Source: Listeria innocua
GTDB taxonomy: Bacteria; Bacillota; Bacilli; Lactobacillales; Listeriaceae
Direction of reading: 5' to 3'
NCBI RefSeq assembly: GCF_028596125.1
Contig: NZ_CP117229.1
Span: 1,286,001 to 1,350,000, forward strand
Length of the DNA: 64,000 nt
In this document: positions 28,875 to 37,795 of the stretch, one piece after another
How positions within the stretch are numbered: position 1 is the first letter of the stretch
Layout: the number at the start of each line of letters is the position of its first letter
Position numbers and translations under genes: made by a program
The notes under the pieces: generated by a model
Seen by the model: the letters and a program-made list of their open reading frames with translations, nothing else
The model's database searches: none
What the model was told of the DNA's origin: nothing

Positions 28875-28903
28875 ATTATGAAGGGAATAAAATCGGATTG
28901 CAA
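28875..28903 (-). promoter_or_regulatory. Promoter of the ProC-like gene
   Basis: On the minus strand TTGCAA (28903-28898), a 17-base spacer and CATAAT (28880-28875) lie 30 bases upstream of the start codon. Confidence 0.6.
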
Positions 28904-29198
28904 ATATATCAGATTGTTTGCTTTTTCACGTTAACGCGCTTCCACCTAGGGATAAGCTTGAAATCGAATGATTCCGACAGAATTAAATTTTCTGAATTCA
29001 TTTGCATTAAAAATTTATGAAGTTGGTTATTTATTTATTTTATTTTCCATGTTATATTAAGAACAGTTAGAGAAGACGTTAAATGTTTTTGTGCGTTTTC
29101 CGAAAAAGGGACCATACATAATTTTTTAATACGCGCCTGAATGTTTGTTTTGACAGAAAGCTCTGACTAACATTATATCTCTCGGGAGGGGTTTTAAG
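28904..29198. other. Intergenic region upstream of tcsA
   Basis: This AT-rich stretch has no gene. TATATT near 29050 could be a -10 for tcsA but has no convincing -35. AATTTTCTGAA at 28986-28996 resembles half of a CodY box. The tcsA binding site GGGAGGGG is near 29182. Confidence 0.4.
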
Positions 29199-30272
29199 GT
29201 GAAAAAGCGTACATTTGCTTTAGCACTATCAATGATTATTGCTTCTGGCGTTGTCTTAGGTGCTTGTGGTTCGAGCAGCGACGATAAAAAAAGTGGCGAT
29301 GATAAGAGCAGTAAAGATTTTACAGTAGCTATGGTTACAGATACTGGTGGCGTTGATGACCGTTCATTTAACCAATCAGCATGGGAAGGCTTACAAAAAT
29401 TTGGTAAAGCTAACGACATGGAAAAAGGTACAGACGGTTATAACTATTTGCAATCAGCTTCTGAAGCAGACTACAAAACAAACTTAAACACTGCTGTTCG
29501 TAGCGACTATGATTTGATTTATGGAATTGGTTACAAACTGAAAGATGCAATTGAAGAAGTTTCTAAACAAAAACCTAAAAATCAATTCGCTATTGTTGAT
29601 GACACAATTGATGACCGTGATAATGTAGTAAGTATTGGATTTAAAGATAACGATGGTTCTTACCTAGTTGGTGTTGTAGCCGGCTTAACAACAAAAACAA
29701 ATAAAGTTGGATTTGTTGGTGGGGTAAAAGGAGCTGTTATCGACCGTTTTGAAGCTGGTTTCACTGCTGGTGTAAAAGCTGTTAATCCTAACGCACAAAT
29801 TGATGTACAATATGCAAACGATTTCGCAAAAGCAGACAAAGGACAACAAATTGCTTCTTCCATGTATTCAAGTGGAGTTGACGTAATTTTCCATGCTGCT
29901 GGCGGTACTGGTAACGGTGTCTTTGCAGAAGCTAAAAACCTGAAGAAAAAAGATCCTAGCCGTGCTGTTTGGGTAATCGGTGTTGACCGTGACCAATGGG
30001 ACGAAGGAAAAGTTACAGCAAACGATGGCAAAGATTACAATGTAACACTTACATCTGAAATCAAACGCGTTGATATCGCTGTAGATGACCTTGCAACTCG
30101 TACTAAAGCTGGAGATTTCCCTGGCGGAACTAAAATTGAATATGGTCTTGATAAAGATGCTGTAGGGCTTTCTGAACATCAAGATAATATTTCTAAAGAC
30201 GTTTTAGCTAAAGTAGAAGAATACAAACAAAAAATCGTTGATGGGGACATTAAAGTTCCAGAAAAACCTTGA
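29199..30272 (+). CDS. tcsA: BMP family lipoprotein, nucleoside-binding; TcsA antigen
   Basis: Substrate-binding lipoprotein of an ABC importer, 357 residues. The signal peptide ends in the lipobox VVLGAC with Cys23, followed by a Gly/Ser/Asp linker and the BMP (PF02608) periplasmic-binding fold, with MVTDTGGVDDRSFNQ and VGFVGGVKGAVIDRF. In L. monocytogenes this is the TcsA lipoprotein, known as a CD4 T-cell stimulating antigen. The BMP family binds purine nucleosides. The start is GTG after GGGAGGGG. The ATPase and permease genes follow after a hairpin and a second promoter. Confidence 0.94.
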   Translation: MKKRTFALALSMIIASGVVLGACGSSSDDKKSGDDKSSKDFTVAMVTDTGGVDDRSFNQSAWEGLQKFGKANDMEKGTDGYNYLQSASEADYKTNLNTAVRSDYDLIYGIGYKLKDAIEEVSKQKPKNQFAIVDDTIDDRDNVVSIGFKDNDGSYLVGVVAGLTTKTNKVGFVGGVKGAVIDRFEAGFTAGVKAVNPNAQIDVQYANDFAKADKGQQIASSMYSSGVDVIFHAAGGTGNGVFAEAKNLKKKDPSRAVWVIGVDRDQWDEGKVTANDGKDYNVTLTSEIKRVDIAVDDLATRTKAGDFPGGTKIEYGLDKDAVGLSEHQDNISKDVLAKVEEYKQKIVDGDIKVPEKP

Positions 30273-30319
30273 TTTTATAGTTATAAAAACTGAGTAATAT
30301 GAACGAAGTAAAACCTTTT

Positions 30320-30352
30320 ATGAAAGTCGGTATTAAGCGTACCGGCTTTCAT
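30320..30352 (+). repeat. Strong hairpin between tcsA and the ABC ATPase gene
   Basis: ATGAAAGTCGGTA (30320-30332) pairs with TACCGGCTTTCAT (30340-30352) with one G-U, loop TTAAGCG. It is followed by As, not Ts, so it is not a standard intrinsic terminator. It may protect the 3' end of an abundant tcsA message. Confidence 0.7.
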
Positions 30353-30363
30353 AAAAAAATAAT

Positions 30364-30379
30364 TTGTAAGCGTTTTAAT
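30364..30379 (+). promoter_or_regulatory. cre-like CcpA site
   Basis: TTGTAAGCGTTTTAAT matches 15 of 16 positions of the catabolite-responsive element consensus WTGNNARCGNWWWCAW. It lies between tcsA and the ATPase gene, about 150 bases before the promoter at 30520. Confidence 0.45.
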
Positions 30380-30519
30380 ATGATAGGTAAACCCTTTTAC
30401 TAAAAGAAAATAATCGGTATATTGGAATTTATGATTGCAATGAATGCCATTTAGAAATAAAATAAGGAGATGGCTTTTTTAACCGCTTAAAAATGTGAGG
30501 ACAAGCTTTTGTACATAGA

Positions 30520-30528
30520 TGGTATAAT
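30520..30528 (+). promoter_or_regulatory. Extended -10 promoter before the ABC ATPase gene
   Basis: TGGTATAAT is a perfect -10 with extended TG, without a good -35. It leaves a leader of about 170 bases. The rest of the 30273-30705 gap holds the hairpin and cre-like site above and a GC-richer segment (30600-30660) with a small CTTC/GAAG hairpin. I see no gene there. Confidence 0.5.
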
Positions 30529-30705
30529 GAAACGTATTTAGCAACATACCGAAGCACTTTAGCGAAAAAAGTCATTGAACAACAAACGGATAAAAAACTC
30601 GGAACCTTCTTCGGGAGGAAGTACGGGGAGAGGCGGCGTCCTTCGAGAGAATCGCGCGTGTGGCTGTTTTTCCAGTTTGAACCAGACGACAAGGGGAGTG
30701 AAGAA

Positions 30706-32247
30706 GTGGACTTTGTTATTGAAATGTTAGGAATCAGGAAGGAATTCTCTGGATTTGTAGCAAATGATAACATCACCTTACAGTTAAAGCAGGGCGAAAT
30801 CCATGCTTTGTTAGGTGAGAATGGCGCAGGAAAATCTACGCTAATGAACGTCTTGTTTGGTCTATATGAACCAGATGGTGGAGAAATTCGTGTTCGCGGT
30901 ACGAAAGAAAATATTAATAGCCCGAACAAAGCGAATGAACTTGGAATCGGAATGGTCCATCAGCATTTCATGTTAGTGGATAAATTTACGGTTGCAGAAA
31001 ACATCATCCTTGGTAAAGAGCCAAGCAAGCTCGGAGTTATCGAGAAGAAAAAAGCGGTAGAAGAAATTAAAGAAATCTCTGACCGATATGGTTTACGAGT
31101 TGATCCAAATGCTGTTGTCCGCGATATTTCTATCGGAATGCAACAACGTGTGGAAATCTTAAAAACACTATATCGTGGTGCTGATATCTTGATTTTTGAT
31201 GAACCAACAGCTGTTTTAACGCCCCAAGAAATTAAAGAATTGATTCAAATCATGCGTTCTCTTATAAAAGAAGGGAAATCAATTATTTTAATTACACATA
31301 AACTAAAAGAAATTATGGATGTTTGTGATCGCGTAACTGTTATCCGCCGTGGTAAAGGCATGGGTACAGTAAACGTTCCAGAAACAACTCCGCAAGACTT
31401 AGCTAATTTAATGGTTGGTCGTGAAGTCGTTTTTACAACGGAAAAAATCGCTGCAACTCCTGGGAAAGACGTTTTAGAAGTAAAAGATTTAGTTGTTAAA
31501 GAAAGCCGCGGCGTCGAAAGTGTTCGTGGACTTAATTTGACTGTTCGAGCAGGCGAGATTGTCGGAATTGCTGGGGTCGATGGTAATGGTCAAAGTGAAC
31601 TCATTTCTGCAATTGCAGGTCTTTCTAAAGTAACAAGTGGAAGCATTCTTCTAAATGGTGAACACATTGAGAATAAAAAACCACGTAAAATTACGGAAGC
31701 TGGTTTAGGACATATTCCAGAAGATCGTCATAAACATGGTTTAGTACTTGAGATGTCACTTGGAGAAAATATTGCTTTACAAACGTACTATAAGAAACCT
31801 ATTTCTAGTAAGGGTTTCTTGAATCACAAAGCAATGTATGACTTTGCACGCGAGTTAATTGAAGAATACGATGTTCGCGCAAGTAGCGAATATGTAGCAG
31901 CAAAATCGCTTTCTGGTGGTAACCAACAAAAAGCAATTATTGCGAGGGAGATACACCGTAATCCAGATTTCTTAATTGCGGCTCAGCCAACACGTGGACT
32001 AGATGTTGGAGCAATTGAATTCATTCATAGACGCTTGATTGAACAACGAGATAACGGAAAAGCTGTATTACTTATGTCGTTCGAATTAGATGAAATCATG
32101 AATGTAAGTGACCGTATTGCGGTTATATACGAAGGGAAAATCGTTGCTATTGTTGATCCGAAAGAAACAACGGAGCAAGAACTTGGTCTGATGATGGCTG
32201 GTTCATCCAAACAGGAAGCGGAAATGGGGGAGAAAGAGCATGTCTAA
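30706..32247 (+). CDS. Nucleoside ABC transporter ATP-binding protein (two domains)
   Basis: Duplicated ATPase of 513 residues, the sugar/nucleoside type found with BMP binding proteins. The first domain has Walker A GENGAGKS (37-44) and the signature DISIGMQQRVEI. The second has a degenerate P-loop GVDGNGQS and a good signature LSGGNQQKAIIARE, the usual asymmetry in this family. The GTG at 30706 is seven bases after GGGGAG. Its 3' end overlaps the first permease by eight bases. It energises uptake of the nucleosides bound by TcsA. Confidence 0.92.
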   Translation: MDFVIEMLGIRKEFSGFVANDNITLQLKQGEIHALLGENGAGKSTLMNVLFGLYEPDGGEIRVRGTKENINSPNKANELGIGMVHQHFMLVDKFTVAENIILGKEPSKLGVIEKKKAVEEIKEISDRYGLRVDPNAVVRDISIGMQQRVEILKTLYRGADILIFDEPTAVLTPQEIKELIQIMRSLIKEGKSIILITHKLKEIMDVCDRVTVIRRGKGMGTVNVPETTPQDLANLMVGREVVFTTEKIAATPGKDVLEVKDLVVKESRGVESVRGLNLTVRAGEIVGIAGVDGNGQSELISAIAGLSKVTSGSILLNGEHIENKKPRKITEAGLGHIPEDRHKHGLVLEMSLGENIALQTYYKKPISSKGFLNHKAMYDFARELIEEYDVRASSEYVAAKSLSGGNQQKAIIAREIHRNPDFLIAAQPTRGLDVGAIEFIHRRLIEQRDNGKAVLLMSFELDEIMNVSDRIAVIYEGKIVAIVDPKETTEQELGLMMAGSSKQEAEMGEKEHV

Positions 32248-33292
32248 ACGACTACAAGCATTAGTTATCCCAGTTACAGCCGTTATCCTTGGACTTATCT
32301 GCGGTGCGATTATCATGCTTATTTTTGGATATGACCCAATTGCTGGTTATTCAGCACTTATAGAAGGTGTCGTTGGTGAAAATTTCTATATTGGTGAAAC
32401 AATCCGCCAAGCCACACCTTACATTTTAGTTGGTCTATCTGTTGCAGTTGCATTTAAAGCCGGACTTTTCAATATTGGTGCGGAAGGTCAAATGCTGATG
32501 GGCTGGTTAGGTTCCATTATCATCGCTGTAAACTTTGATGGTTTAACTAAATGGATTCATTTACCACTTGCGATTATTACTGGTATGGTTTTTGGTGCAC
32601 TTTGGGCATTCATTCCAGGTATTTTAAAAGCAACTTTACGAGTAAATGAAGTTATTGTAACAATCATGCTTAACTATACAGCACTTTATATTTTCAACTA
32701 TGTAGTACAAAATTTACTTACAGACGGATTAGATAAAACACAAGAAATTCATGCGTCTGCGTCTTTACAATCTGAATTATTGCAATCAATGACTGATTAT
32801 TCGTCACTACATTGGGGGATTTTAATAGCCCTTGGTTTTGCACTTATTATTTGGTTAATGTTAAATAAAACTACTTTTGGTTATGAAATCGAAGCAGTCG
32901 GATTTAACGAAAATGCATCGCAATATGCCGGTATGAGTGTAAAGAAAACAATTATCTTTTCTATGGTTATTGCCGGAGCGCTCGCTGGTCTTGGTGGCGT
33001 AATGGAAGGCCTTGGAACTTATGGAACGGCTTATGTATTAACTTCTTCTCCAGGAATTGGTTTTGACGGTATTGCCGTTGCGTTACTCGGAGGAAGTTCT
33101 CCAATTGGGATTGTCTTCTCTGCCATCTTGTTCGGCGCTCTAAAAGTCGGAGCACTAAACATGCCAGCAGTTGCAGGCGTTCCAAACGAATTAGTCAATG
33201 TAATTATCGCTCTGATTATCTTCTTTGTGGCATCCAGCTACATTATCCGCTGGGCGATGGCAAAATTTAAGAAGGGGGCGAAAGCAGAATGA
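32240..33292 (+). CDS. Nucleoside ABC transporter permease 1
   Basis: BPD_transp_2 family permease, 350 residues, with about nine or ten membrane helices. Typical motifs are FNIGAEGQMLMGWLGS, VNEVIVTIMLNYTAL and the coupling segment containing GFNENASQYAGMS. It overlaps the ATPase gene by eight bases and the second permease by four, so translation of all three is coupled. It pairs with the 316-residue permease to form a heterodimeric channel. Confidence 0.92.
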   Translation: MSKRLQALVIPVTAVILGLICGAIIMLIFGYDPIAGYSALIEGVVGENFYIGETIRQATPYILVGLSVAVAFKAGLFNIGAEGQMLMGWLGSIIIAVNFDGLTKWIHLPLAIITGMVFGALWAFIPGILKATLRVNEVIVTIMLNYTALYIFNYVVQNLLTDGLDKTQEIHASASLQSELLQSMTDYSSLHWGILIALGFALIIWLMLNKTTFGYEIEAVGFNENASQYAGMSVKKTIIFSMVIAGALAGLGGVMEGLGTYGTAYVLTSSPGIGFDGIAVALLGGSSPIGIVFSAILFGALKVGALNMPAVAGVPNELVNVIIALIIFFVASSYIIRWAMAKFKKGAKAE

Positions 33293-34239
33293 CAGCCATT
33301 TTAGCGACAATTGTTTCTAGTACACTGCTTATGGCAGGCCCACTAATTTTTACCGCACTCGGGGGCGTTTATTCAGAACGAGGCGGTGTGGTTAATATTG
33401 GACTAGAAGGTATGATGGTTATGGGAGCATTCTCAGCTATCGTCTTTAACCTTACTTTCCAAGATACTTTTGGCAATTTAACTCCTTGGATATCACTTAT
33501 TGCGGCTATGGTCGTTGGGGGATTATTCTCTCTTGTTCATGCCGTTGCAACAATTAACTTCCGCGCTGACCACGTAATCAGTGGTGTAGCGATTAACTTT
33601 TTAGCAACTGGTCTATCTTTATTCCTTGTAAAAGTAATTTATGATAAAGGCCAAACTGACCAAATTAAATATTACTTTGGTAAACCAGATATTCCTGTTT
33701 TAAGTGATATTCCAGTTATTGGTGATATTTTCTTTAAAAACATTCCGGTGATGAGTTATGTGGCGATTCTATTTGCAATCGCATCGTGGTTTATCATTTA
33801 TAAAACGCGCTTTGGTTTACGTCTTCGTTCTGTAGGGGAACATCCTCTTGCAGCTGATACGATGGGAATTAAAGTACGTTGGATGAGATACCAAGGTGTT
33901 ATCATCTCTGGTATTCTTGGTGGTCTAGGTGGTGCAGTTTACGCGCAATCCTTTACACTTGATTTCGGACACGCAACTATTTCCGGTCAAGGTTATATGG
34001 CCCTTGCAGCAATGATCTTTGGTAAATGGAATCCACTTGGAGCAATGGGAGCAGCAATCTTCTTCGGTTTTGCGCAATGTTTGGCAATTACTGGGGGCTC
34101 GCTACCGTTTTTCAAAGACATTCCAGACGTTTACTTACAAATTGCGCCTTATGTATTAACAATCCTCGCGCTTGTTGGATTTATCGGTAAATCCGAAGCT
34201 CCAAAAGCAGATGGTGTCAACTACATTAAAGGCAAATAA
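33289..34239 (+). CDS. Nucleoside ABC transporter permease 2
   Basis: Second BPD_transp_2 permease, 316 residues, about eight or nine helices. VVNIGLEGMMVMGAF and VGEHPLAADTMGIKV are the family motifs. The ATG overlaps the preceding TGA. It is the last gene of the importer unit and is followed by a strong terminator. Confidence 0.92.
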   Translation: MTAILATIVSSTLLMAGPLIFTALGGVYSERGGVVNIGLEGMMVMGAFSAIVFNLTFQDTFGNLTPWISLIAAMVVGGLFSLVHAVATINFRADHVISGVAINFLATGLSLFLVKVIYDKGQTDQIKYYFGKPDIPVLSDIPVIGDIFFKNIPVMSYVAILFAIASWFIIYKTRFGLRLRSVGEHPLAADTMGIKVRWMRYQGVIISGILGGLGGAVYAQSFTLDFGHATISGQGYMALAAMIFGKWNPLGAMGAAIFFGFAQCLAITGGSLPFFKDIPDVYLQIAPYVLTILALVGFIGKSEAPKADGVNYIKGK

Positions 34240-34248
34240 AACATTAGG

Positions 34249-34280
34249 ACAGCCTAGATATTATTCTAGGCTGTTTTTTT
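34249..34280 (+). terminator. Intrinsic terminator of the nucleoside importer
   Basis: ACAGCCTAGA pairs with TCTAGGCTGT around TATTAT and is followed by seven Ts. Confidence 0.9.
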
Positions 34281-34356
34281 ATGCTAGAAAATTGTGTGTG
34301 GCAACAACTTAGGATACAATAGGAAAGTGAGATCATTGCTTGAAAGGAGCATTATA

Positions 34357-35649
34357 ATGACAGACAAAATATTTCAAGAAAAAGTTGGTCCGGTTGCACT
34401 AACAATCGTTCCCACCCAAAAATATAAATCTAATAAAATTGTTTTTAAATTTCGCGCTCCATTAGAGAGAGAAACAGTTACAAAAAGATCATTATTATCA
34501 ATTTTGCTAGAAACAAACAGTGAAAAATATCCGACGCAAACGGCTTTCAGAAAACAGTTAGCTAACTTATATGGCGCAAACTTCTATACAACTACGGCCA
34601 AAAAAGGAAATGAACACGTTTTAACTGTCGTTTTCGATATGATAGACGGTCAATATGTTTCTGATGGCGAGAATATTTTAAAAGATGCATTTGCTTTTAT
34701 TGAACAAGCTATATTTCAGCCAAATGCAACAAATGGCGCTTTTGATGAAGAAATAGTTGTTCGTGAAAAAGAGAATTTAAAAAGCAGTTTAGAAGGAATT
34801 TATGATGATAAAATTCGTTTTGCTTCTAAAAGACTAGTAGAAGAAATGTTCCGAGACGATGAATTCCGCTTCGGGGCGGCAGGGGTTTTAGAAGACGTTG
34901 ATGCCATTACAGCAAAAGATTTATATGAATACTATTTGAAATTCATCAAAGAAGATGTCATTGAAATTTTTATCTGCGGCGATGTAACAAAAGAAGAAGT
35001 TATGCCGCTTATCGAAAAGATGGCTTTTTCACCGCGTCCAGAACGAAAAGGTGTTTTCTATACAAAAGAGGCCCCAAAAGAAACTCGTGTCATCCATGAG
35101 CAACAAGCAATTAATCAAGGGAAACTAGTGCTTGGGTATCAAACAGAAACATTATTTGGAGACGATGATTTTGTTGCTCTTCAACTCGCTAATGGACTTT
35201 TAGGTGGCTTTGCAAATTCCAAAATCTTTATCAATGTTCGTGAAAAAGCAAGTCTAGCTTACTATGCTTCCAGTCGAATTGATTCTTTTAAAGGCTATAT
35301 GATAATTTCAGCTGGAATTGATGAAGTGAATTATAAACAAGCTTTAACCATTATTGAAGAACAAATCGTCGCAATGAAACAAGGCGATTTCACTGAAGAC
35401 GAATTAAATCAAACAAAAGAAATGCTCATTAATCAATTGCTTGAAACAAATGACCAAGCACAAGGTTTAATTGAACTTGCTTATAATAACGTTTTACGCG
35501 AAGCAAACTTAGACCTAGAAAATTGGATCATAAAAATTAAACAAGCAACAAAACAAGAAGTAGTTGCTGCTATTAATAAAATCAAGCCAGACACAATATA
35601 TTTCTTGAGCAAGGGAGGAGAAGAACTTCATGGAAAAAATCACATTTGA
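34357..35649 (+). CDS. yfmF: M16-family protein YfmF (inactive peptidase homologue)
   Basis: M16 (pitrilysin-like) protein of 430 residues. The zinc motif HxxEH is missing from the N-terminal domain, where LLSILLETNSEKYPT occupies the position, so it is a non-catalytic half. The second M16 domain has the arginine/tyrosine-type segment NVREKASLAYYASS. Together with the next gene it would form the usual active/inactive pair. B. subtilis homologues have been linked to the 5-aminopentanol modification of EF-P. The ATG at 34357 is nine bases after AAAGGAG. It overlaps the next gene by 20 bases. Confidence 0.85.
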   Translation: MTDKIFQEKVGPVALTIVPTQKYKSNKIVFKFRAPLERETVTKRSLLSILLETNSEKYPTQTAFRKQLANLYGANFYTTTAKKGNEHVLTVVFDMIDGQYVSDGENILKDAFAFIEQAIFQPNATNGAFDEEIVVREKENLKSSLEGIYDDKIRFASKRLVEEMFRDDEFRFGAAGVLEDVDAITAKDLYEYYLKFIKEDVIEIFICGDVTKEEVMPLIEKMAFSPRPERKGVFYTKEAPKETRVIHEQQAINQGKLVLGYQTETLFGDDDFVALQLANGLLGGFANSKIFINVREKASLAYYASSRIDSFKGYMIISAGIDEVNYKQALTIIEEQIVAMKQGDFTEDELNQTKEMLINQLLETNDQAQGLIELAYNNVLREANLDLENWIIKIKQATKQEVVAAINKIKPDTIYFLSKGGEELHGKNHI

Positions 35650-36916
35650 ACAAGTAAAAGAAGCTGTATTTCATGAAAAAATGTCTAATGGTTTACAAGT
35701 CTACCTTCTTCCAAAACAAGGATTTAGTAAGACGTATGCTGTTTTTACAACTAACTACGGTGCAATTGACAATAATTTCGTTCCAATTGGCGAAACTGAA
35801 TTCACTAAAGTACCCGATGGCATAGCTCATTTTTTAGAGCATAAAATGTTCGAAAAAGAAGACGGTGATGTATTTTTTAAATTCGGTGAAAAAGGCGCTT
35901 TTACGAATGCCTTTACTTCATTTACAAAAACTGCCTATCTTTTCTCAAGCACCTCTCGTGTAGAAGAAAACTTAGAAACATTAATCGATTTCGTGCAAGA
36001 ACCATATTTTACAGAAGAAACAGTTGAAAAAGAAAAAGGAATTATCGGTCAAGAAATCAGAATGTATGATGATGATCCAGATTTTCGCGCTTACTTTGGT
36101 GTAATCGAAAATATGTATCACAACCATCCAGTGAAAATTGATATTGCTGGAACTGTTGAATCAATTGCAGAAATTAACAAAGATTTGCTGTACCTTTGTT
36201 ATAATACTTTTTATCATCCAAGCAATATGGTACTGTTTGTCGTTGGTAACTTAGAGCCCGAAGAAATGATGAACCAAATTCGTGCAAATCAAGCGAAAAA
36301 AGATTTCACAGAAGCTGCTCCAATCAAACGTCATTTTCCAGAAGAACCAAAAACTGTCGCTGTAAAAGAACGTAAAATTCACTTTCCAGTACAAATTGCT
36401 AAAAATATGGTAGGTATTAAAGAAGATATAGGCTCTCTAGAAGGACAAGTAGCACTTAAACAAGAAATTATTGGTGATGTAGCGCTTGAAATGCTTTTTG
36501 GAACTACATCTGATACTTATTTAGAATTGTACAACCAAGGAATCATTGATGATAGTTTTGGTTATGATTATACACTGCAAGACAGTTTTTCCTTTGTCCT
36601 TGTTGGTGGGGATGCAAAAGACCCAGATATGCAAACAACTAAAATTATTGAGGCGATTCAAGCAGCAGCTAAAAACGGCTTAAATGAAGCGGATTTAGCT
36701 TTAGTAAAACGTAAACGTATTGGACAATTTTTACGCTCGCTTAATTCACCAGAGTTTATTGCCAACCAATTTAGCCAATATGTAATGAAATCTGCTTCTC
36801 TCTTTGATATTTTACCTTTAATGGAAACAGTTACATTAGAAGAAGTAAATAATTTTGTGAAAAACCTGGACAGTGAAGAGCGCACTACTAGTTTCCAATT
36901 GCTTCCAGAAAAATAA
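35630..36916 (+). CDS. yfmH: M16-family zinc peptidase YfmH
   Basis: Catalytic M16 partner, 428 residues. The zinc-binding motif HFLEH is at residues 67-71 with catalytic Glu70. The third ligand glutamate lies in a downstream helix (KEKGIIGQEIRMYDDDP). The start is ATG after GGAGGAG inside the end of yfmF. The pair precedes ymfI exactly as in B. subtilis, and NCBI names both as EF-P 5-aminopentanol modification-associated. The peptide substrate is unknown. Confidence 0.87.
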   Translation: MEKITFEQVKEAVFHEKMSNGLQVYLLPKQGFSKTYAVFTTNYGAIDNNFVPIGETEFTKVPDGIAHFLEHKMFEKEDGDVFFKFGEKGAFTNAFTSFTKTAYLFSSTSRVEENLETLIDFVQEPYFTEETVEKEKGIIGQEIRMYDDDPDFRAYFGVIENMYHNHPVKIDIAGTVESIAEINKDLLYLCYNTFYHPSNMVLFVVGNLEPEEMMNQIRANQAKKDFTEAAPIKRHFPEEPKTVAVKERKIHFPVQIAKNMVGIKEDIGSLEGQVALKQEIIGDVALEMLFGTTSDTYLELYNQGIIDDSFGYDYTLQDSFSFVLVGGDAKDPDMQTTKIIEAIQAAAKNGLNEADLALVKRKRIGQFLRSLNSPEFIANQFSQYVMKSASLFDILPLMETVTLEEVNNFVKNLDSEERTTSFQLLPEK

Positions 36917-37015
36917 TCGTTCTGTGTCTTTTTTACTTTTTTTTGTATAAAAAATGGCATAAATTCCTGAGTCATGCTATCATAAAAGAAATAGACTGGA
37001 AAGGGTTGCCTTTTT

Positions 37016-37747
37016 TTGGATAAAGATATAAAATATGCTTTTGTAACTGGAGCTAGCGGAGAAATAGGTCAAGCGATTTGTATATCACTTGCGAAAGCTG
37101 GCTGGAACTTGTATCTTCATTATCATCAAAATAAACAAGCTGTGGAGAATTTATTACCACTACTACAAGCTGAAAAAATAGATGTATTTCTTATTCAAGC
37201 TGATTTCGATGATGTTGCAAGTTTAGCAGAAATGGAAAAGCAAGTTTTTCAAGTAGATGCATTTATCCATGCAGCAGGGCATTCTCACTATGCTTTATTC
37301 CAGGATACAACAGATATAGAGACTACAAAATTATGGAATGTGCACATGTTTATGCCAATGCGTTTAATCCGCACTTTCATACCAAAGCTAATGAAAAGCA
37401 ATCAAGGAAGGATTGTTTTCATCAGTTCTATATGGGGAGAAGTCGGAGCATCAATGGAAGTAGTTTATTCCACTGTAAAAGGGGCTCAAATCGCCTTTTG
37501 CCGAGCACTAAGTCAAGAATTAGGGCCTTCTGGAATAACTGTTAATGCAGTGACACCAGGAGCGGTAGAAACGAAAATGATGGATCAATTTTCAGCGAAT
37601 GAAAAGGAAGAACTTCGTGAGGAAATTCCCTTGAAACGCTTTGCAAAACCTGAAGAAATTGCAGAAACTGTAGAATTTTTAATAAGCAAAAAAGCAAGCT
37701 ATATCACTGGAGAAGTTTTGCGCTTAAATGGCGGTTGGCTTATGTAA
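37016..37747 (+). CDS. ymfI: SDR oxidoreductase YmfI, EF-P 5-aminopentanone reductase
   Basis: Short-chain dehydrogenase of 243 residues. Cofactor motif TGASGEIGQAI is near the N-terminus, catalytic Ser in FISSIWGEVG, and YxxxK as YSTVK. VTPGAVETKM and ITGEVLRLNGGW end the fold. In B. subtilis YmfI reduces the 5-aminopentanone group attached to EF-P Lys32, completing the modification that helps ribosomes through polyproline. Its position after yfmF-yfmH supports this. The start is a TTG with a weak, distant binding site. No better start was seen. Confidence 0.85.
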   Translation: MDKDIKYAFVTGASGEIGQAICISLAKAGWNLYLHYHQNKQAVENLLPLLQAEKIDVFLIQADFDDVASLAEMEKQVFQVDAFIHAAGHSHYALFQDTTDIETTKLWNVHMFMPMRLIRTFIPKLMKSNQGRIVFISSIWGEVGASMEVVYSTVKGAQIAFCRALSQELGPSGITVNAVTPGAVETKMMDQFSANEKEELREEIPLKRFAKPEEIAETVEFLISKKASYITGEVLRLNGGWLM

Positions 37748-37795
37748 TTTTAGTAAAAAGTGGAAAATTGAAATAGTAATGGTAGGTGTTTAATT

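Noticed and set aside
28986-28996. CodY-like half box upstream of tcsA
   Set aside because: It matches 11 of 15 positions, with the whole right half off consensus. Such matches are expected by chance in AT-rich DNA.
30429-30929. Open frame of 166 codons on the minus strand across the ATPase gene start
   Set aside because: It lies opposite a conserved ABC ATPase, has no family resemblance and no ribosome binding site, and is explained by the codon pattern of the opposite strand.
37016-37747. Reading the SDR gene as fatty-acid FabG
   Set aside because: The Ser-Tyr-Lys motifs fit FabG too, but its place after yfmF-yfmH matches YmfI, the EF-P reductase.
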